Assembly: GCA_947034885.2 (NCBI GenBank)
Contig: OX344750.2
Span: 19,710,053 to 19,774,052, forward strand
Reading direction: 5' to 3'
Source of the DNA: Thuidium tamariscinum
Lineage: Eukaryota > Streptophyta > Bryopsida > Hypnales > Thuidiaceae
Length of the DNA stretch: 64,000 nucleotides
In this document: in pieces, positions 10,876-23,140 of the stretch
How the letters are laid out: each line of letters opens with the position of its first letter
How positions within the stretch are numbered: position 1 is the first letter of the stretch
Made by a program: the position numbers and the translations under genes
The notes under the pieces: generated by a model
The model's database searches: none
What the model was told of the DNA's origin: nothing
What the model saw: the letters and a program-made list of their open reading frames with translations, nothing else

Positions 10876-12087
10876 CTAAGTACGATCACCTTCTCCAATT
10901 CTTGCATCATGACTGTCGTCCGTTGTTCCTTCACCGGTTCTGGCGTGGAGGTCGCACTTGCTTTCACCGCCTCCTCCTGCATGCTGCAAACCCATGGTCA
11001 ATGCCGTTGTCAAACTAGCCAAGCACATGACAAGTTCACTCTGCTTCTGGATGGCCATCCTCGCATTGTCGTTGACTAGTCTTGCATTCTCTTCTAGTCG
11101 TCGGTCTTTCTCCTTCTGGTACTCCATGTGATGGCTGAATAGACGTTCCTGGACAACAATTTTTTGTTTCTCAACATTCCGAGATGCCTCGGCCACTTCC
11201 TTCATCTGAGCGGCCATGACTTCGCCGATAGCACGTGTGGCTTCAGCGAGCAGGGACTGTCCCGAGATGTTTTTGCGCCTCATTCCCGTGTTTGCAGGGC
11301 GGTCTTTGCCTGAGGTCTGCGTTGTCTGTGATGAACTGATGTGGACGACATCGAAGGACTTTGGATCTGCTGGTTCTGGCATAGGTGTGTTGTTTGTTGC
11401 AGGACATCGGGGCAATGCTATGGTGGGCAAGAAACGCGAATGACCTGCACGAGCAAGCGGCGACGTGGTGGACGCTGTCTGGGAGTCACTGTCGAGGAGC
11501 TCGGCGTCCATAGGCAGTGGGTTGTCAAATTCTTCGTCACATGGAGCTACATCATCGAGGATGTCATTGCTATCTTCAGGAGCTCCTAAGCAACTGTCGT
11601 CTTTGACAATCGTGTCACGATGGTGTGGGGGCGTCATGGTGGGCATTTTTCCATACCACTCATAGATCAGATAGAAGATATCGTGGGGATATGATCTGGG
11701 TAGCACCTCCTGACGACGTTCTGCAGCGCTTAGGTTCCAATAAGTGGGTTCATTGGTTCCAGTTCGCTTGAAGAAGTCTGAAATGCGCTTGAAGTCGGGA
11801 AGGATCTGGTGCCACTTGCTCTTGCAAGCAGTTCCATCTCGAAGGAGTGTTGACGCTCCAGCAGCATTGACGTCCATGCTCACTCATTCCCACTTGCTGG
11901 CCTCCGTACCCATGAGAGCGCGTCCATCAATAGTCTTCCCTTCTTGAATGGATTGCAATCGCTTGCCTTCAATCAGTGCTTTAATTTCGGATTTACTCCA
12001 ATTCGGCTGTCTCTCTTTCCGTTGTCGTTTGGCAGGTGAAGACGGCTCGCCATCAACGGGGTGGAGAACTGGTGCAGCAATATCCAA
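10876..12087 (-). pseudogene. Myb/SANT (trihelix-like) DNA-binding protein of a Harbinger-type element
   Basis: Read on the minus strand from 12087. A basic segment with NWSKSEIKALIEGKR starts a trihelix/Myb-SANT domain. Its middle (..SKWE) is followed by TGA at 11884-11886, and the domain resumes in the same frame with VSMDVNAAGAS, then CKSKWHQILPDFKRISDFFK. The stop falls where trihelix proteins have KWEEVS, so it looks like one nonsense mutation inside the domain. Downstream come a low-complexity Asp/Ser/Pro-rich linker and a C-terminal helical Glu/Arg-rich segment (about residues 200-290) likely to form a coiled coil. The neighbour on + (10113) is a Harbinger transposase remnant, so this is probably the element's second protein rather than a host gene. 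I cannot exclude a host trihelix gene that died independently. Confidence 0.7.
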
Positions 12088-13261
12088 GACGGTGTGTGCA
12101 CGTCCAACAGCAACAATTGCCTGGTTCTGCAGTGAAGCTGCGACCCCTGTGCATTTGCAAACAAAGATTCATGAATCCACAACGTCTCTAATGAATAATG
12201 CGCATCACAATTTCGATGCATGCAACACATGAGAACGGAGCATATGAAACGAGTTTAGACCAAATCTAACAGTCATGACATGTAACTCACCTGCAGAATT
12301 GTCGGAATTTGTTGGGTGCGGTCCTGTAGGGCACAAGAAAAGAAAAAAACGGTTCTTGTTAGTACTTCTCAGTCCTTTCTCTCAACGATGTATTCACGTT
12401 TAATATGATTGCTATCGATATCGATGACTGATCAATGCGCACAGTAGGGTCCGTTCAGTAGTTCTCTCTGAACTGGTACAAAGCATACAAGAGAACCTGA
12501 ATTGCTAAACTTGAGCATGGATGTTATCTGAACTAGTACCCGCATTCGCAGCAGTTGTTGGAGCCTCACGTCGAGGTGCATGTCATGAATTCAAAGCGGG
12601 TGACCTGCAACGGGGCGATGCTACAGCTTAGTCTAGGGCAGTCGATCTCGTGACGGTCAAGAAGGGTTACAAAATGAGCAAAGGCATTCACAATGTCGGC
12701 AAGATCAGAATCATACCTCATCTTGCAAAGCCCTTAACTTCACTGCAACTCAGCTCGTCGCTGGTACAACACAAATTCTCTTTGTCTGCGTAAATCAGCT
12801 CGTCCGATCACTCCGATGCACTAGGTCTCACAGTCCCACTTCTTTACGACGTCTGCAGGCAATATCTACCGTCGCTATGCTTCATGACGTGCATGGCTAC
12901 AATAGTTGCCACGGTCCTAGCGTACAACTAATATCTTTTAATAAAAACGACGGTTCCACTTAATACGTCGGGCCCAGCCCCATTAACTTCCACTGCTCTT
13001 AAGTGAGCAAAATGTACATTTCCTGAAGATGTATTATCAAAAATTCCTGCGGCGCTCCTACATGCCGCCCAGAAAAGTGGTGCCGTGCAAGTCACTTACC
13101 ACCGCTCTTACTACCTCCCCGAATGTAACCACGTAGGATCGGAAGCTCAGTATTACACTCGGTGTGGACACACACTCATCTGCGGGCTTAGGACTGCTCT
13201 TACTGCTCTCTAAAACCGTTGTTATCAGTTGGTGGGAATGTACCATAAGTGTTTCTTACAA
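12088..13261. other. Intergenic, possible remainder of the Harbinger locus
   Basis: No coherent coding frame. GTTGCCACGGTCCTAG at 12905-12920 recalls the Helitron-like end at 62.69 kb but lacks the T expected after CTAG. The right-hand boundary of the Harbinger-type locus was not identified. Confidence 0.35.
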
Positions 13262-13620
13262 CGACCCTACTTAGAGAATTTTTGTGTGCATTTCCTTCCC
13301 TAGGTACCTTCATCTTAAAAGTGTACACACAAGTCATATTTGTAAGAAATTTTAAAAATTAGTTTTATAATTTTAAAGAACTTGAGAAAAAATCATGAGT
13401 ACTATTGCAAAATGCAACAAATAGTACAAGTGTTTCTTGCAATCACTCTACAACTGTATATCATTAATTTTGGGTACTCCCTAGTACTAAAAAACTCTAA
13501 ACTGCAAAGTATGACAAATTAGCCAAATTGAAATTGAAATATAAAATGACTTCTAAAAAATTTGAAAAATAAGGGATTTATTGATTTAATTGCTATCAAT
13601 TTAGATGTCTACGTAGAGTG
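13262..13620 (+). mobile_element. Fold-back family A, partial copies (right arms)
   Basis: 13262-13447 parallels 47603-47785 (shared CTACTTAGAGAA, TTCCTTCC, a G/C-clamped GGTACCTTC, ATGAGTACTAT). It ends in the family terminus ATAGTACAAGTGTTTCTTGC plus AATCAC. At 13449-13620 a second right-arm segment follows (TAGTACTAAAAAACTCTAAA, then a TGACAAATTAG stretch) without its own terminus. These are broken or rearranged copies. Confidence 0.65.
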
Positions 13621-13859
13621 ATTTAGATCCTAATCGGTAATTCTAAATCCTAAGTGTAAAGTTCGTTCAAGGAGGACTTTAAATAGGACTTGCTTCTAAT
13701 ACACCTAATTGTCATTGCAACTAATACTTAAGAAGTCAATTTGTTCTTCTAAACCACAGTAAGTATTTTTTCCTATTAATTAATTAAATAATTAATAAAT
13801 TAATTTCCATTCTTAAAAAGAAAACACAAAGGGTAAATATTCTCTCAATTTTGCAATCC

Positions 13860-15350
13860 TTCTTTATGTCTTCAGCCAACCAAATTGCTCTTCACAGCAA
13901 ACCAAATCGGATTGGCCTTTTGCCTCAAGCAGCCTCATAGCTTTTCCAAATTGATTTGGATCTTTAGCTCACTCCTACTTGGCCGCACTCACCAACCAAA
14001 TCGAATTTGTCTTCTCCAAAGGAACCACAACTCAAAGCTTCCACCAACTTAATTCTTCTCCCATTTGGATTTAATCCTTTTTTTTTAATATTTTAATATT
14101 TTTAATATATTTTTCACTCCTTTCTTTTTTCTCAGACCAACTTGATCATAACTCCTAATCGGTAATTGAATCAGACTTAAACCCGATTAGGAAGCAACCA
14201 CCAACCAGCATTTCAACATACTGAATTACCCCGACATCAGATCGTCTTCCAATTTGGCATACATCGTGCAATATTTCAACATGCATACACACAAATTCTT
14301 TTTTAGCCAAATTGGAATAATATTCTACCACTCCAACAACTGACACATATATTTCCCAAATTGAATTTCATTCACAGCATTTTAGCATTATATCCCAATT
14401 GGAAAATTGATTCACCATACATTCATACACAGGAACTCAAATCACTTCCCATTAGCTTCAAATCAGCTCTATACAGCTTGACATTAATTCTGATTTGGTG
14501 ACAAATCACCATTAACATTGTAATTGTTTTTCATATAGCCTGTACTAAAATCTCCGAATAGGACACTATCTACAATTTAACAAATTGCTCTCTGTCCTCT
14601 CAGCTACTTCCTCCGACTTGGAATCATGTTTTGAATTCAACTCTCTCATACACCACTAATGCCCTAATTGCTTCCATCATAGTAAATAAACCAAATTGTG
14701 GACTTAAAATTCTACAATCTACTTCTGTCCTCCAATTCACAGACTCCTAATCGATAATAATTCCTTCCTAATTACTCCCGAAATAGGAACTCATTTTCAC
14801 CACCTGCACTAGTTCTCTGACTTCGCTACAGACTCACACACAAATTCCAACCACTCAGCACACACATCCACAAAAGCAAACACACACATTAACACACAAT
14901 TTCCCACTTGGAAACACAAACAAATACAAATATGCAGCACAATAGGATGGGACTCGCAGCGGACACATTCAGCATTGGGTGACAACCAAATCGAAAATAA
15001 AAAACAAATAGGAATTCAAAAATAGTTACCAAAACTGCTCTGACTTAGAGCCTAACCGCCCAGCACAAACCAAATTAGAATCGCAAGCCTAACTGCCAGC
15101 CAAGTAAACCCCATTTGGAATTGACAAGTGGCCTTGCCTCCAACTACTCCAAATTGACAAATAAAAATCCGACTTGGAAACATGACAGAAAATTCATCAA
15201 CTTGGATCTGACCTGACCCACCAACAAACTCAAATTAACCCACTCGACAGACTCCATCGCACCCAAATAGAATTCACACAACAAAATTGGTTCAAAACTT
15301 GCACTCCTAATTGGTAAAAAGCATACAAAATCATCCAATTAGAGCATAAA
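13860..15350. repeat. Block saturated with CCAAATTGGAA-like words
   Basis: Words such as CCAAATTG, CCAAATCG, CCCATTTGGA, CTCCTAATCGG and GACTTGGAA recur every few tens of bases. The spacing is irregular and the intervening sequence unique, so this is not a simple tandem array. No ORF longer than 64 codons and no protein motif. It may be the non-coding body of a retroelement, by analogy with the word-rich block at 0.5-3.95 kb. Confidence 0.5.
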
Positions 15351-17187
15351 CACACTAAAAAGCCTTCCAAACACAAAATCAACCCCAAAAATTTGCACAA
15401 AAAGTTAAAGTCAAAATCCTATTAGGTTATCTACAGTCTCCAATAAAACTTTCAAATTAATTGGGTTTATGTTTTAAAAGTTATAGTAGATAACAACTTC
15501 ATCATTCTATATGTAACACATAAAATAGATTAGGTCTTTCTTGCAATTGCCCCAAATGATACTTTACAATGATATTTTTAAAATCATCAATTTTGAAGAT
15601 GACTTTGGAAATTTATGGGTAATTTTTTGAAGCTATCTAGAAATGAAACTAACAAGATATGAGTACATATAGGATATAATTATCTAAGGCCATCTTCAAA
15701 CCATTTAGTATACTGTATACTTTCTACATATAACCAATTAAAAAGTTGTAGATAGAAGAAGGTATTGGATATAATCTTTACATGAATAGCTAATTGCCTT
15801 CAAACTAAATCAAGAGTGTAAAATCTTGGAAATCATTGGCTCCATCAAAGTATCACTACATGATATGTAAATGTTACCAACAAGAAACAATATACATGTA
15901 TAGACAATTCCAAAATTCAAGTGAAAAGACAATGTTGTTCAAAATGAGGTAAGTACTCACATATTAGGATGTCCACTCATGTTTTAGAAAGAAACATCAA
16001 TAATTGACACTTTAAGCAATTCCGCATACTTTGAAGTGGAGTCCATATACAAGACTATTTCTAACACATTGATCACAAGAAATAGTGAATATAAAAAATT
16101 AATAATTTGAATATGTATGGATATGCTTTGAATTTGTAAAATTCAAATACATTTGTTCACTCCAAACCATTTTGTAAATTCATGTATATGGAAGATTTTA
16201 TTAAACTAGCAATACTACACAAGCCATTTTTCCTTCTTTTTTTTCTTTCTATAGCTCTAAAGTCTAACATTTGTATAAATTTCAAAGTAGATGGTTTAAA
16301 TGTTAAAGTCCAAAGTTTGTGGAATACATTGCATATTAGTAAAATCTTTGTTGTATGTATGCAAGCTTTACATTTTGGACTTATAATATTTACATGTCTT
16401 CAATAATAGTTGAAGTACATGGTAGAGAATGAATGGTTCTACAATTCTTTCCTATAAAACAATTGCCTTCTTCTGGGAACACTTGGTTACCCATGCAACA
16501 ACTAGGGTTCATTTTAGAACATGAAATACATAACACCTAAAAATTTCTAATTTTTCATCTTTCAATTTAATTTCTTATAGCTCAATCCCTTAAATGCCAA
16601 GCTAGTGATCATCAAAATCATACCTTTTGGTATTTCATGATATTATTTACTTAAAATATATCTATAGGCATTGGAGGTCAAACTAATGTTCGTGATCTCT
16701 CTTTTTTGAACAACATTTCAAAGCTTAACTATTGCACTCTTGTCCTACAAGAAGGATATTTTATCATTCATTGATCGAAAAACAATTGTAGCAATGTATA
16801 AAAGTTAAATACCATCCAATAAAATTATGGCCCTTATTAGATTGAACAAATCATAAATTGAATTGTCCTTCAATAGAGCACATAAATATGCTATTTGCTT
16901 TAATGTATACAAAATAAATAGGATTAGATTTGTTAGATGATGCATTTACAACATAGTGAGTTAAATATAACCAATAGAATTTCATTCAGTCTATTACACC
17001 ATCCATTGCATTATTTATACATAATTATTTAGGAATGGTATATTACTTAGAAGTCTCTTACACATCAAATTTAAAACAAATCTACTAATTTTTGGTATAG
17101 AAAAACATTGAACTATAGGTCAACCAATGTTTTATATAAAAACTGAAATCTATTGATGGTAGAGATGTTTTTGTACAACAAATCAAT
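15351..17187. other. AT-rich intergenic DNA
   Basis: No gene, strong repeat or terminus was recognised. The longest frame, 16182-16406 on +, is a composition-driven hydrophobic reading. Confidence 0.4.
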
Positions 17188-17560
17188 GGTGGTTGCAAGA
17201 AAGAACGTTTTTTTTAATGTTTGTGAAATGCTAGGTTATCTTCTTTTATAACTTTTAAATTACGAATCCAATGAACTTAAATTTGTTTTGTTTGTGGATA
17301 TCTTGATTTTCATTGTATCTTTTATTTTTTTTTAAGAATTACAAAATCATTTTATATTATAAGTTCAATTTTGATAATTTGTCACACTTTTAGGTTTAGG
17401 AGGAGTTGAATACAATTGCATATTTTTAAATTAATAGTTTAGAATTGAAATTTTTGTAATCTATTCATACAATAGGCAACCATGTTTCCACGAAGAGACA
17501 TCTAAAAACATACAATCTTATCTCTTTTGTGCAAATAGGACTCTCTAATGTAAACTTCTA
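17188..17560 (+). mobile_element. Fold-back family A, left-arm fragment
   Basis: Begins GTGGTTGCAAGAAAGAACG, a variant of the family terminus. It continues through the shared left-arm landmarks: a CTTTTATAACTTTTAAATTA stretch, a poly-T run, ACAAAATCATTTTATATT, TAATTTGTCACACTTTTAGG. No matching right end was found nearby, so the copy is truncated. Confidence 0.6.
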
Positions 17561-17931
17561 AAAATTGAAGGTGGTTTAAATGTCATTCTTTGGTGAAATC
17601 TCATTATCATCAAGTCTTCACAAATTGACCAATCTTAAGACTTTTTTTTCCACTATGGTTGCTATTGTTGATTTATTATAAATTAAAACCTTAATATATC
17701 CCTTTTCTTAGATATAATCTTAAACATAAGATCAAGATCTTTTCATGGATATTATTGTTAATTCAAAAACAAGTAGATGTCCAAATTTTTTTTCAACAAA
17801 AATATAGATTTCTAATAGTGCATTCTATTTAATTTGATATCAATACAAAAATTCAAAATATTTTCTTTAGTATTGGTCCCATGATTTAAGGAAATAAAAG
17901 TAATTTAGTGATTAAGTTTTCCTTTTCATAA

Positions 17932-18347
17932 CATTCAGTAGCCTTCCTGCACGTTGCCTTTTGCTCTCAGAGTTTTCCATCCACGGGTCTATTAAGCCTT
18001 TAATTCTACTGATGGGCACTATAAATACTATCATGTCCATATTGTTAGTGAGCCTTTGAAACCAATCCATCATCTTCAGTTAATTCCTAGTGAATTAGAG
18101 CCGATGGAATAAGTTTACATGCCTTCTGACTCATTAGTGAGTGCAACAAATTAATTTATCACAGTTTCTCAATTTTTGTACCTAAGTTTGCCTGCCTCGG
18201 ACTCCTAGCCAATGCCCTGCTCCTCAATCAGTAGTTACTGATGGTCTGTGGAATATTCCACGTCTTCTCATCCAAAGGATGGAATATGTGGAATATTCCA
18301 CATCATTCTGTTGATAGGGAGGCAGCATGCGAGAAAGCTACTGAATG
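17932..18347. mobile_element. 416-bp MITE with TAA target duplication
   Basis: The left end CATTCAGTAGCCTTCCTGCA is the imperfect inverted complement of the right end (TGCGAGAAAGCTACTGAATG). Both are flanked by TAA (17929-17931 and 18348-18350). A 3-bp TAA/TTA duplication is the signature of PIF/Harbinger elements, so this is probably a Harbinger-derived MITE. It has no coding capacity. Inside are two near-identical palindromes (see separate entry). Confidence 0.75.
18247..18301. repeat. Paired GTGGAATATTCCAC palindromes
   Basis: GTGGAATATTCCAC occurs at 18247-18260 and again as TGTGGAATATTCCACA at 18286-18301, both inside the MITE. Each contains GAA-NN-TTC, the inverted half-site pair of a heat-shock element. 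Two palindromes 25 bases apart could be protein-binding sites or part of a larger hairpin. Confidence 0.6.
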
Positions 18348-18350
18348 TAA

Positions 18351-21300
18351 TGTTGGACTTTGAATAGTCTTTGCCTATGAATGAATGTTACAGTTTTTAG
18401 TGCCTATAATTTTTGAGTCAATAAATAAAAAATCGATGATGACTAGAGTAGTTTTGATTCATCTAAGTAAAGATTCACATTGTCATTCGAAATAAATTGG
18501 TATAAAGTAAACTTTAATCTATACCTATGAAGTATATTGCTCAATAGTCAACTTTCAATGTTTGATGCTCACATGCTATTGCTATTTAGAAGGCCAATTA
18601 AGTTTCAATTACTATAATTACTAACAATGGTCATTAATTTTTGGACACTTGTCTAAAAATTTTGGCACTTTGAAAGGTGTTAATTTAGTGAATTTGAGAT
18701 TATATCTTGAATTTTAATTAAAATCCACTCATGATGTATTATGAACCTATGATTTGTTTCTTGATATCGCACAATTGCATTGAATATGCTATCATCATTC
18801 AGAAAGAAGAACCACCTTTTTCAAATTTAATACTTAAAATACCAACTAACATTTTAGCTTTGATTTGAACAAGTTTTAGGTCTCCTTCAATCTATATAGT
18901 AGATTCTTATCCTATTTAAATATCAATGCATATGTTTTTTCATTTTTCATATTTTATATTTAAAAAAATTAAAATGTCATTCTTTAAAAATTAAAAATAG
19001 TCAAAAAATGAATCTTAACCTCTAGTAGACTAAGACCGATTTTTTTCCAAAAAATACTCAAAACTATCATTTCGATGGGAAGGATAAAAGAATTTGAAAA
19101 TGATTATTCTTGAACATCTAACTGTAGAAAGTTACATCTATTAATCCTTGAATATGGAATGTGGTACTATGGATTAAATATGGATGCCAATAAAAATAAT
19201 CAATGTTTTGGAGAAGGAAAACAATAACTTGATGCAATTAGTGTGCATATATATAATTAAATGAAAAAATCAATATATTGTTGATCACATTGAATAGTAA
19301 AGGAAAAAGGGTGTCAAATGAATGGACAAGTGATTTGCCTCCCTATACATACATGGGTATGTTGATTTCACTTTTGACATTTAAGTAGTAATACCCTATT
19401 ATTCTAAACCATTTAAAAAAAATTCCCATAAGATCAATCTCAATGTAAGGTAGGGACTTAACAATACCAAGAATGATATGTGTAAATTCATGTACACAAT
19501 TTGAGTTGTTTTCAACCATCTTGATTTTAGACATTCATTATTAATTAATATTTTTAATTGAAATCATCACATATCCAACTTATTATTTTCCTAATTTTCA
19601 CAATAGTCAATTGTATTTTGACAAGTACACCCCTTCCTATCATCTTCAAGTTTGAAGTGTATTAAAAGTTAATAAAGCATTGAATATCTATAAGTCTATA
19701 AGTTTTTTTTCAACAATTTTGGTTTAAGATACCAAGTCTTGAAGGGTATTTTCAAGCTACACGCACAGACTTTTAAAATACAATAATAGATTGATAATTA
19801 ATTTTATAGTTTCAATGCAATTTTAGTATTTTTTTTTTAATTATATACTTTTATTTAATTATTCCTTCAAGATTCTATATTTACATTTGATTTCTATATG
19901 TTGCAAAAATTAAGATTATTTTTTTGAATAAAAAAACCTACCAAATGAATTTTTTTAGAGTTTACCACACTTATTAAAATATAAAAATGCAATAAGAAGT
20001 TCATAATGCTTTCATATTTTTGTACTATAAACTCACTTAAGTAGTTGAAAGGAAATAAAATACTAATATTCTTTAACTTAAAAATTTTAATTTAATTTTT
20101 AATTTTTTTATATTAAGTAATTAAGATATAAAAAGTTTCAAACCATATTTTTGAACATTTAATCTAGATTTAGATTTTCAATTAATTGGATTAAAAAGTA
20201 ATAAAATAATATAAGGGCCAACGATATAAAAAATTTGGCTTATAATTTACTTTGTATACATTATTCCTAGTAATTTTGTGATTTAATTCATTTTTAGCTT
20301 ATATTTGGATGTTATCTTGAAACCAACTGACGAGTGAATTTCTAATTTCCTAAATCTTTCTAATGCATTTTTTAAAATAAAAAAATAAAAAAATGTAGCT
20401 TATAAATACATTAGAATTTTTAATGTTCTTAATTTTGAAATTCATTACAAGATGTCTTTTAAAATGTTCATTTGACTAATAATTTCCTTACATGCACAAT
20501 ATAAATTACTAATTGGCAATCCTAGTTGCAAGGTCATTGGAATACTTACAGAATCACCCCTTTTCTAATGCATATTGTTATGCAAAATTATCAAATTCAT
20601 TAAGTTTTAGGTCTTATTTTAGATTTGAACTATTATTGATCTACTTTGCCATTTGAAAGCAAAAACATTATAACTAAAGATTAGACAAATATAAGGCTGT
20701 TTTTATATGATTTTCTTTTCATCAATAAAAAAACTCTAATTATTTACTTTTGTGGTTCAACATTTCAAATTGTGTCTATATTTTGGTAAAAATAGTAATA
20801 TGTACAATTTAACTTTGTCAAAAATTGAAATAGAAAAGAAATATAGACCCTATCAACTCATCAAGCAAATTTTACTAGATTCTAGGAATTTAGAATTGAG
20901 GCTTGTATGCCAACTAATTGACACTAATTTCTACTTGGATTTAGGAATTTTGCTTGGCTTAAGTGCACAAGACTAATGCAAAACAATCCATAGTACATAG
21001 TTAAAATTAGGGATTTGATCTCATGTTGTTGTTGAATTTTTAATTTTTTTTCCTATGTGATGACAAGTATGAAAAATAGTGCAAACAATTGAAAGTATAT
21101 TTTTTTGACAAATTATAAATTTGTTATGAGTTTTTGAAATGTATTGTCCAAAATAATCTCTAGACTATCTTCAAACCAACAAAACCTATATCTTTAATGT
21201 TTACCACATCCACCTAAAGAAGTGATAATATTTTCTATCACATAAGTCTTAAAAAGTTACTTCCTATAGTGAATTTACACTAAGAAGCTAGGTCTTGTTG

Positions 21301-22140
21301 AGGTCACTAATTAGTTTGCTATTGTCACCTAAAACATTGATTGTCACCTAGTTCTTATTTATTGAAAAAAATACATAATGGGGTCATTCCCTAAGTGTCT
21401 ATCATGGATTTTTTGACCATAATGAGTTGTTTTCCTTAGAGCAAAGTATATTTTCACCCACCTAAGAGATTCAAAACAATTTCTACTAATTCTTTATGAA
21501 CACATTGACATCCTCTTGTTTGCCTTTACCTTTACTTTCCTAACATCAAGATGTTGATTTATGCTTGGAGTTGTAGACTTAACCCTATATGCCCAAATCC
21601 TTTGGGAAGAAAACTTTTATCCTTTGTAAAGTTTGATCCAAAGTACTATAATAGAAGTATTGATAACTAGTAAAATAACTACATCTAAACATGATCTAAA
21701 ATAGTACAAGGCAAAGAAAATATTTTTTAAGGTGCATTGATAGAAATGATGGAGATTGCAAAAATTTTAGTAATTTTATTACTTAAATTGAAATAAATAT
21801 GAATTTTGAAAGTCAAAAGTTGGGCTTGATCTATTACCAAAATTTAAAGTTATCCAATCCTCATCATTCAAGAACTATTTTTTTATTCACTTGTATGTCA
21901 TTAATTTTTTGGTCCAAACCTTGAAAAAGTACAAAGGCACACATTCCAAGAAAAAAAATGGAAATCCATTTTAATCTTGGTTAGAAATAGGGTATCCAAT
22001 TTATTATTGGTGGGGCGCCAATTCCTAATGGGTAACTCTACCATATTTACCCCGATTGGGACCAAAACCATTCTGTCGAGCAATTGGATGGATGAGAAGT
22101 TATTCGAATAGAACATCATCCACAACATACATCAGGGTTA
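18351..22140. other. AT-rich intergenic DNA
   Basis: No gene was recognised. Short frames (19343-19534 -, 20752-20976 +, 21901-22128 -) have no motif. Around 21330-21352 two GTCACCTA words echo the subterminal repeats of the CACTA-like end at 10.02 kb. Confidence 0.4.
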
Positions 22141-23140
22141 CATTAGGGTTACGCCCTTGCGGGAGAGGAATGAGAATGCAGAAGATTTTACGAGATTCTT
22201 TGCATGTTTGAGAGATCGGTACAGTGGCGCTGTTGGAGAAAGAGTAACTGAGTGCTTAGTTTTAATGGATTGGTGAGTAGAGTGTTGCGATTACTCGTGC
22301 TGTCACAATTTCTATGTTCTCACGATTTGAAGCACGCAAAGCTGCGGTCAATTCCCACAATTTGTGGACACAATGGATGAGCTGCGGATGAGCTGGTATG
22401 CTGGAAGTTTTAAAGCTCTTGTTTGATGTTTTGACTTCTAGCATGACTTTGATCTAAAAAGGATGATGATCATTTATGATTCTGAGGACTTTGTCTACTT
22501 CGCTACTTTGTCTAATTGAAGTCACGTCAAATTCGTAGTTTTTCAACCAGTAATGTTAGGTTTACATGAAGATCTCGGTGTCATCTTGGTTTGGAGTTCT
22601 TGTTTTTATCGAAAAATCTGATTCAATCCACCGTCTTGCTGATCAAACTTAAGGTCGTGACCCAGGGCGAATCAGGGCAGCTTAGAAGTAGTTGATTGAT
22701 GTGGAACCTGTAGGCAAATTCTTGTGGTGGAAGTTCTGAATTTGTAGAAGCATGATATTGGTTTGGAGGTTGAGTGAGCTTCCAGTTCTACCTGAGCTAT
22801 AGTTTTAAAGGAGCGGGTGACTTTTGAGGTGATGGAGCTGGCAGAGCTGACAGAGCAGCGGTTATCATTGTAGTTTGGTTGTAGTGTTCCTTTGTCATTT
22901 TTGTCTCAGTCTGCTGGCATTGAATCAAAATTTGGTTCATTGTGCTTAGGTGCAGGTTTTGAATGAAGGTGAAAGAAGGAACAGAGGATGGTAAATGGTT
23001 CGTTTTGCTGGAAGTGGAACAAGTTAAACATGCATACTATAATGAAGTTAAATGATGCTTTTAAGACAGCTACGTAGCGTTCTCCTGAATTCTCGCGAGT
23101 AACACCAATTTAGATTCCAGTGGCGTTTGTCTATTCAATC
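22141..23140 (+). promoter_or_regulatory. Upstream region and probable 5' UTR of the pseudouridine synthase gene
   Basis: The sequence becomes less AT-rich here. It includes TTAGGGTTACG-type words at about 22140-22155, which resemble the telo-box (AAACCCTA) found near plant translation-related genes. No TATA box could be picked with confidence. The start codon context at 23141 is AATCATGGCC, favourable for plants. Confidence 0.35.

Noticed and set aside
11973-12230. 85-codon frame on - overlapping the start of the Myb-like gene
   Set aside because: It is out of frame with the recognisable trihelix/Myb sequence and carries no motif.
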